Assembly (NCBI GenBank): GCA_031268055.1
Contig: JAIRXY010000222.1
Span: 1 to 5,770, forward strand
DNA: 5,770 bases
Source of the DNA: Prevotellaceae bacterium
GTDB taxonomy: Bacteria; Bacteroidota; Bacteroidia; Bacteroidales; UBA932
Direction of reading: 5' to 3'
Position numbers and translations under genes: made by a program
In this document: positions 1-3,140 of the stretch, in pieces
Numbering within the stretch: position 1 is the first letter of the stretch
Layout of the letters: every line of letters starts with the position of its first letter
Notes under the pieces: generated by a model
Databases searched by the model: none
Seen by the model: the letters and a program-made list of their open reading frames with translations, nothing else
What the model was told of the DNA's origin: nothing

Positions 1-133
1 TATTAGCCCCTACGCCAATGTTTCAGTAGGAGCATCCGGGTATCAGTTCAACCTTGGTCGTGATTACCTGCGTCCGCTACCGCAGACGGAATTAGTCTTA
101 AACCCTGCGCTAAAACAAAACCCGGGCTGGTAG
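1..133 (+). CDS. RagB/SusD-family nutrient-uptake outer-membrane lipoprotein, C-terminal fragment
   Basis: Only the last 43 codons and the TAG stop (131-133) are present; the reading frame is open at the left edge (first full codon at 2-4). The visible peptide includes LRPLPQTEL and ends NPALKQNPGW. This closely resembles the usual SusD/RagB C-terminus, which reads roughly 'LxPIPQxExxxNPxLxQNPGW'. SusD-like proteins are surface lipoproteins that cap a SusC TonB-dependent transporter and bind glycans or peptides for import. The SusC partner would be expected upstream, outside the window. The gene is closed by the strong terminator at 216-265, so it is probably the last gene of its operon. The family call rests on this C-terminal signature alone, and the substrate cannot be deduced. 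Confidence 0.85.
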   Translation, partial: ISPYANVSVGASGYQFNLGRDYLRPLPQTELVLNPALKQNPGW

Positions 134-177
134 CAGAGAGCAGCTATACGCTGGGCTAACCTCAAGCCCACAAATCT

Positions 178-201
178 CCTCGGCAGACAAAACAGCCGAG
201 G
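178..201 (+). other. Small hairpin in the 3' UTR of the SusD-family gene
   Basis: A perfect 7-bp stem, CCTCGGC (178-184) with GCCGAGG (195-201), encloses a 10-nt A-rich loop. No T run follows, so it is not a canonical terminator by itself. It may protect the mRNA 3' end or act together with the larger hairpin at 216-261. Confidence 0.5.
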
Positions 202-215
202 CGTTCAGAAGCAGG

Positions 216-265
216 AAAGGCGCAAAGGCTGTAGATTTACTCTACAGGGCTTTGCGCCTTTTTTT
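216..265 (+). terminator. Rho-independent terminator of the SusD-family operon
   Basis: A long stem pairs AAAGGCGCAAAG (216-227) with CTTTGCGCCTTT (250-261). It continues after a small G/GG bulge as CTGTAGA (229-235) with TCTACAG (241-247) around the 5-nt loop TTTAC. A run of seven T (259-265) follows on the plus strand. Read on the minus strand the same hairpin has only a short T run, so it could be a weaker backstop for the convergent gene. Confidence 0.9.
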
Positions 266-313
266 GTGCGCCGCGCGGAAAAAGGAGCTTCCCGAATTTC
301 CCAAGCTTCCAAC

Positions 314-339
314 TTATCGGCTCAAAAAGAAACCGATAA
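314..339 (-). terminator. Possible terminator hairpin after the substrate-binding protein gene
   Basis: On the minus strand, eight bases after the TAG stop, TTATCGG (complement of 333-339) pairs perfectly with CCGATAA (complement of 314-320) across a 12-nt T-rich loop. There is no T run after the stem, so the terminator call is tentative. It could be an mRNA 3'-end stabilising hairpin, with termination at the larger hairpin further downstream. Confidence 0.45.
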
Positions 340-346
340 TTTTGCG

Positions 347-1279
347 CTATTTTTCTGACGTCAGGATTTGTTTTTGGGCTTGCTGCTGCTGGAGGGCGAG
401 CAGCTTTTTGTCGGGGTTTAGGAAGCCGTAGCCGTGGTTGTACTGCTGCCCCTCGGTGACAATCCACCTCGCAAAATCGTGCACCGCCACCGCTGCTTCG
501 CGGCTGTAAACAGCGCCGATATGGGGAGCCGGAATTACATCTATTTTTTCCTCCTCAAGCAGCGCAATCGCCTGGTCAATATTGTTGGAGTAGAGCGCTT
601 CGCGCTGCTCCTTTTTTACGTCTAACGGGAGGATAGCAAGCCCTTCTTTCAGCTGTCGGGTTTCGGTATCGTAGAGGTAGTTCAAGGTGTTAAACGTAAC
701 GCCGGCGGCATCCTTTTTTATGGCGTTGAGCAAAAAAATGTCGTCGCCCGATACTCTTTTGCCCCGCAGGTTGGAGATGGAGTAGCCAAAGTAGGCGGCA
801 TACACGGGCGCTGCCGACGCAGGGTGGTTGCCGGAGTATACGGTTACAGGGGTAGCAATGTTGAGCTTATTATTATCCTCACCGGAGGCGAGGTCTTTTT
901 CTGCAAAAAACAGCTTTCTCAGCTTCTTTTTGTCCAGCTTGCTCTTGCTGAGCGTACCAATGAGCGGATTTGCCTTGGTAGTGACGGGCAGCAGCGCATA
1001 CCGTGCAGCGTATGTAATAGCCTCACTGCTGCTGGCTTCACTGCTGCTGGAGGTGATAGCAGCAAACCTGAGGTCAGCTTTTTCGCTGCTCTCGGCACGC
1101 TTAATCTGCACGTGGGGGTTAGATTTTGCGTACTCATCAATCCACCTTTCGACCAAGGGGGTAACGAACTTTGGGTTGTCAACGTAAATTACGTCCTGCG
1201 CGTGCACCTGCACAGCGGCGGTGAGAGAGGCCAGCAGCGCTGCGCCTGCAGCTAAGGGTAAAATTTGTAGCTTCTTCAT
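347..1279 (-). CDS. Secreted PstS-like substrate-binding protein (PBP-like family)
   Basis: A protein of 310 residues. The start at 1279 was chosen because it gives a textbook signal peptide: MKK, a hydrophobic core over residues 6-23, and an A-x-A-like site VHA|QD (after residue 27). The in-frame ATG at 1321 would add 14 polar residues in front of it and lies inside a palindrome. Recognisable stretches are ALLPVT (95-100) followed by NPL (104-106), GKRVSGDD (173-180), GVTFNTLNYLYD (193-204) and LPLDVKKEQ (217-225). From memory these occur in Bacteroidetes proteins annotated as PstS-like or phosphate ABC-transporter substrate-binding. Phosphate binding is not shown by anything in the sequence. 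There are no transporter genes beside it; the neighbours are a convergent SusD-family gene and a divergent tRNA, so it looks monocistronic. Residues 76-87 are a serine/glutamate-rich insert made by a 15-bp duplication. The C-terminus is Gln-rich (297-304). Confidence 0.75.
   Translation of the reverse strand: MKKLQILPLAAGAALLASLTAAVQVHAQDVIYVDNPKFVTPLVERWIDEYAKSNPHVQIKRAESSEKADLRFAAITSSSSEASSSEAITYAARYALLPVTTKANPLIGTLSKSKLDKKKLRKLFFAEKDLASGEDNNKLNIATPVTVYSGNHPASAAPVYAAYFGYSISNLRGKRVSGDDIFLLNAIKKDAAGVTFNTLNYLYDTETRQLKEGLAILPLDVKKEQREALYSNNIDQAIALLEEEKIDVIPAPHIGAVYSREAAVAVHDFARWIVTEGQQYNHGYGFLNPDKKLLALQQQQAQKQILTSEK
1023..1050. repeat. 15-bp tandem duplication inside the substrate-binding protein gene
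   Basis: TCACTGCTGCTGG occurs at 1023-1035 and 1038-1050, a period of 15 bp. It encodes SSSEA twice (residues 78-87) in a loop after the RFAAIT strand. Because the unit is five codons long, expansion or contraction would not shift the frame. Confidence 0.7.
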
Positions 1280-1316
1280 TGTGTGTAAAAAAAATTGTTT
1301 TTTGTAGTGAGGATAC

Positions 1317-1334
1317 TTCATGAAGCTTCATGAA
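1317..1334. promoter_or_regulatory. 18-bp perfect palindrome, possible operator or leader hairpin
   Basis: TTCATGAAGCTTCATGAA is a perfect palindrome, and each 8-bp half (TTCATGAA) is itself palindromic. The two halves are centred 10 bp apart, one helical turn. It lies about 20-35 nt downstream of the predicted transcription start of the minus-strand substrate-binding protein gene, in its 5' leader. That is a position where a bound repressor could block elongation. No regulator in the window can be linked to it. Confidence 0.5.
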
Positions 1335-1360
1335 AGGGTTCACAGATTAATTTTCGCCCA

Positions 1361-1368
1361 CAAAAGTA
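1361..1368 (-). promoter_or_regulatory. Bacteroidota-type -7 promoter element for the substrate-binding protein gene
   Basis: Read on the minus strand the bases are TACTTTTG, an exact match to the Bacteroidota -7 consensus TAnnTTTG. A T-rich tract (complement of 1384-1391) lies about where the poorly conserved -33 element would be, but no clear TTTG is seen there. Transcription would start near 1353, giving a leader of roughly 75 nt before the ATG at 1279. Confidence 0.6.
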
Positions 1369-1384
1369 CTGCCGGCGTAAGAGA

Positions 1385-1414
1385 AAAAAAATACCCTGTT
1401 TATGGTATTTTTTT
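1385..1414. other. A/T-rich inverted repeat upstream of the substrate-binding protein promoter
   Basis: An 11-bp perfect stem, AAAAAAATACC (1385-1395) with GGTATTTTTTT (1404-1414), encloses the loop CTGTTTAT. It resembles a weak bidirectional terminator, since both sides present A runs then T runs. It also overlaps the -33 region of the minus-strand promoter, so it could be a regulatory site or UP-like element. The choice cannot be made from sequence alone. Confidence 0.5.
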
Positions 1415-1593
1415 CTGGAACGCTCAGGTGTGTTTTTTTGCATCGCAAGCGTTGAAAATCATGGTAGACGCTATTTTATCAGCGTTTTAATGCGTGCGTA
1501 AAGCGGGTAGGGGAGTCATGTGCGGTAGATGAGGCGTAAAGCTGCGAAGCGAAAAAAGATAGGCGGGTGATTTTTCTTTCTCAAAAAAAGTTG
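1415..1593. other. Intergenic region with no recognised gene
   Basis: No credible coding region lies between the substrate-binding protein gene's regulatory region and the tRNA. Short imperfect hairpins can be drawn, for example ACGCT (1468-1472) with AGCGT (1481-1485), followed by a short T run, but they are too weak to call. The T-rich stretch at 1571-1580 probably contributes to the tRNA promoter. Confidence 0.6.
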
Positions 1594-1601
1594 TACCTTT
1601 G
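1594..1601 (+). promoter_or_regulatory. Bacteroidota -7 promoter element of the tRNA-Pro gene
   Basis: TACCTTTG matches the TAnnTTTG consensus exactly and lies 12 bases before the first base of the tRNA. A T-rich tract (1571-1580) lies about 15-20 bases upstream, at the -33 position. The tRNA is therefore likely transcribed alone from its own promoter, which lies on the host side of the presumed integration site. Confidence 0.75.
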
Positions 1602-1613
1602 CAAAACTTTTTT

Positions 1614-1687
1614 CGGGGTGTAGCGTAGCCCGGTATCGCGCCTGCTTTGGGAGCAGGAGGTCGTCGGTTCAAATCCGGCCACCCCGA
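1614..1687 (+). tRNA. tRNA-Pro (anticodon UGG)
   Basis: A full cloverleaf can be folded. The acceptor stem CGGGGTG (1614-1620) pairs with CACCCCG (1680-1686). The D stem is GCG (1623-1625) with CGC (1637-1639). The anticodon stem CCTGC (1641-1645) pairs with GCAGG (1653-1657) around the loop TTTGGGA, with anticodon TGG at 1648-1650. The T stem is GTCGG with CCGGC around TTCAAAT. The discriminator base is A1687. CCA is not encoded, since CAA follows, so it must be added enzymatically. The integrase gene starts 142 bases downstream, which makes the 3' half of this gene the likely attachment site of the element to the right. The gene stays intact because the element would restore its 3' end. Confidence 0.95.
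1662..1687. other. Presumed attachment-site core (attL) in the 3' end of tRNA-Pro
   Basis: Tyrosine integrases commonly use the T-arm and 3' acceptor strand of a tRNA gene as attB, with the integrase gene next to attL. The arrangement here fits: an intact tRNA, then repeats, then the integrase. The exact core cannot be fixed because the other end (attR), which should repeat part of this sequence, is outside the window. The limits given are an inference. Confidence 0.5.
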
Positions 1688-1720
1688 CAAAATGTAAGTT
1701 GCTATATTTCAAATAGTTAT

Positions 1721-1758
1721 AACTGTATTTGAGCCGTAAATATACCTCAAATACAGTT
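1721..1758. repeat. 13-bp inverted repeat between tRNA-Pro and the integrase
   Basis: AACTGTATTTGAG (1721-1733) and CTCAAATACAGTT (1746-1758) are perfect inverted copies separated by 12 bases. The right arm overlaps the first of the 11-bp direct repeats. As RNA it could form a terminator-like hairpin behind the tRNA, though no T run follows. As DNA it could hold integrase or excisionase arm sites. Confidence 0.75.
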
Positions 1759-1783
1759 TAGATACAGTTTAGATACAGCTTAC
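1751..1783. repeat. Three tandem 11-bp repeats, candidate integrase arm sites
   Basis: ATACAGTTTAG occurs at 1751-1761 and again at 1762-1772, followed by ATACAGCTTAC (1773-1783), which differs at two bases. The period of about one helical turn puts all copies on one face of the DNA. This is typical of direct-repeat arm-type sites bound by an integrase N-terminal domain, or of excisionase sites. The function is inferred from position only. Confidence 0.7.
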
Positions 1784-1805
1784 CGCTCACATGCTATGCA
1801 ATCGT

Positions 1806-1825
1806 TGAAATTCCAAAAAATTTCA
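1806..1825 (+). promoter_or_regulatory. Small inverted repeat just before the integrase start codon
   Basis: TGAAATT (1806-1812) pairs with AATTTCA (1819-1825) around the loop CCAAAA, ending four bases before the integrase ATG. In the mRNA such a hairpin could limit ribosome access; as DNA it could be a regulator site. I saw no exact TAnnTTTG promoter between the tRNA and the integrase, so the integrase promoter is unassigned. Confidence 0.35.
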
Positions 1826-1829
1826 GAGA

Positions 1830-3065
1830 ATGCGTAGAAAAAAAATTTTTATTCCACCGGCGCTAAAGAGCCGGAAAGGAGACCTCTCCAAGAGGTGGTA
1901 CGTAGAGCTGTCGCAGCGCGACCCCGCAACCGACAAGATGGTGCGAAAGCGCTTTGAGGTAATGGATGACGTAAACATCAACGACCTCAGCGCCGCCGAA
2001 GAGCGCAAGCGCTTTACAGAAAAGCTTATCAACAACCTGAACGGGCAGCTGGACAAAGGCTGGACAATTTTCAGCGATACCTCGCGCGCCGTATACCAAG
2101 ACCAGCTACAGTACGCCACCGAAGCCATCATTTTCAAAAAAATGGTAGAATCCAACGCCAACTATGCCTACTGGTCATCACGGTACATTACCGAAGTCAT
2201 AGAGCAAAAGGATTTGGAGAAGGAGAGCGTAGACGACTACAGGACTCAATTCAGAATATTTGGCCAGTGGCTCACAGCGAAAAAGTATGACAAGCTGGAT
2301 ATCGTCGCCATTGACAACGCTGCGGTAGCTTCTTTTTTTACCTACCTCAAAGAAGAGCGCAACCTGAGCAAGCACACCTACTTGGGCTACGCAAATAGAA
2401 TAAGCGGCATGTTTGATTTCGTAAAATCCCAAAAGGGCATAGCGGAAAACCCCGTGCACTCCCTGCCGGCAAACCGCAATATAAAAGATGTTGGGGCTGA
2501 ACGAATACGGAAGAACGATTTGGAAAAAATGATGCACCTGATGGACGCAGAAGACAGGCAGCTGGCCTTGGCGTGCAGGTTCGAGTACTACTGCGGGTTA
2601 CGGCCAGGGCAGGAGCTGCGATTTTTGAAAATCGGCGACATTGATTTTCGCAGAGGCTACAGCAAGGTGCGGGTGATAGTCGAAAATTCAAAGGTAGACA
2701 GGCGGCGTGAGGTTACGCTGCCAGACGCGTTTCTCGACTACCTGCTGAGCGAGTGGCGCCTTGATGCGTATAACCGCAACTTCTACGTCATCGGCAAATA
2801 CAGGGAGCCGGGGTTGCTGCCGATAGGTAAGAATACAATGCGCTATCGCTTCAACAAAATTCGCGAAAAATTAGGGATGCCTTTGGACTACAAGTACTAC
2901 TCCATGAAGCACACAGGAGCGACTACTATAGCCGAACAGGGAGAGCCTATCATCAACATCCGCGACCACCTGGGGCATACCGATATAAGAACTACCGAAA
3001 TATACCTTAAGCGCCACGGCGTAAACGAAACGCGCCACATTAGGAGCAACTTCCCCAAAATATAG
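1830..3065 (+). CDS. Tyrosine recombinase / phage-type integrase
   Basis: A protein of 411 residues that catalyses site-specific insertion and excision, presumably of the element to its right. Layout: a basic N-terminal, arm-binding-like part (about 1-100); a SAM-like core-binding domain (about 110-205, with the TYLKEERNLSKHTY region); and a catalytic domain (about 225-400). Catalytic positions by motif are box I Arg258 in GLRPGQEL, the beta-hairpin Lys288, box III His383 in LGHT, and the nucleophile Tyr392 in EIYLK. Box II reads Y-S-M-K-H-T-G, so the usual His and Arg are replaced by Tyr357 and Lys360. The spacings 360-383-392 equal those of Cre 292-315-324. The start ATG at 1830 gives a complete, normal-length N-terminus with no Shine-Dalgarno, as usual in Bacteroidota. 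It reads away from tRNA-Pro and converges with the tail gene. Confidence 0.95.
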   Translation: MRRKKIFIPPALKSRKGDLSKRWYVELSQRDPATDKMVRKRFEVMDDVNINDLSAAEERKRFTEKLINNLNGQLDKGWTIFSDTSRAVYQDQLQYATEAIIFKKMVESNANYAYWSSRYITEVIEQKDLEKESVDDYRTQFRIFGQWLTAKKYDKLDIVAIDNAAVASFFTYLKEERNLSKHTYLGYANRISGMFDFVKSQKGIAENPVHSLPANRNIKDVGAERIRKNDLEKMMHLMDAEDRQLALACRFEYYCGLRPGQELRFLKIGDIDFRRGYSKVRVIVENSKVDRRREVTLPDAFLDYLLSEWRLDAYNRNFYVIGKYREPGLLPIGKNTMRYRFNKIREKLGMPLDYKYYSMKHTGATTIAEQGEPIINIRDHLGHTDIRTTEIYLKRHGVNETRHIRSNFPKI

Positions 3066-3071
3066 CGAGGA

Positions 3072-3140
3072 AATTTTGAATTCTGAATTTTGAATTTTGA
3101 ATTACCTGACGGCGTTAGCCAAATTCAAAATTCAAAATTC
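3072..3140. terminator. A/T-rich heptamer array forming a long inverted repeat between convergent genes
   Basis: GAATTTTGAATTTTGAATT (3085-3103) pairs perfectly over 19 bp with its inverted copy at 3122-3140. The interval holds a smaller hairpin, CTGAC (3106-3110) with GTTAG (3114-3118), which includes one G-T pair. The left arm extends into a 7-bp tandem array of AATTTTG or AATTCTG units (3072-3103). It starts six bases after the integrase stop. The right arm contains the last codons and stop of the minus-strand gene. It probably works as a bidirectional transcription end or mRNA-stabilising hairpin, although no separate T run follows. Confidence 0.7.

Noticed and set aside
824..1255. Plus-strand frames opposite the substrate-binding protein gene
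   Set aside because: They overlap a minus-strand gene with a clear signal peptide and family motifs, and have no recognisable features themselves.
1277..1321. Upstream ATG at 1321 as the start of the substrate-binding protein
   Set aside because: It would place a 14-residue polar extension before a well-formed signal peptide that starts at the internal Met-Lys-Lys at 1279.
1487..1690. Minus-strand reading frame of 67 codons antisense to tRNA-Pro, starting MSGWPDLNRRPP
   Set aside because: It is the well-known artefact peptide produced by translating the complement of a tRNA gene; the cloverleaf on the plus strand explains the sequence.
3072..3140. IS or MITE terminal inverted repeats
   Set aside because: The arms are low-complexity heptamers only 18 bases apart, with no transposase or target-site duplication visible; a hairpin between convergent genes explains them better, although a small inserted repeat cannot be excluded.
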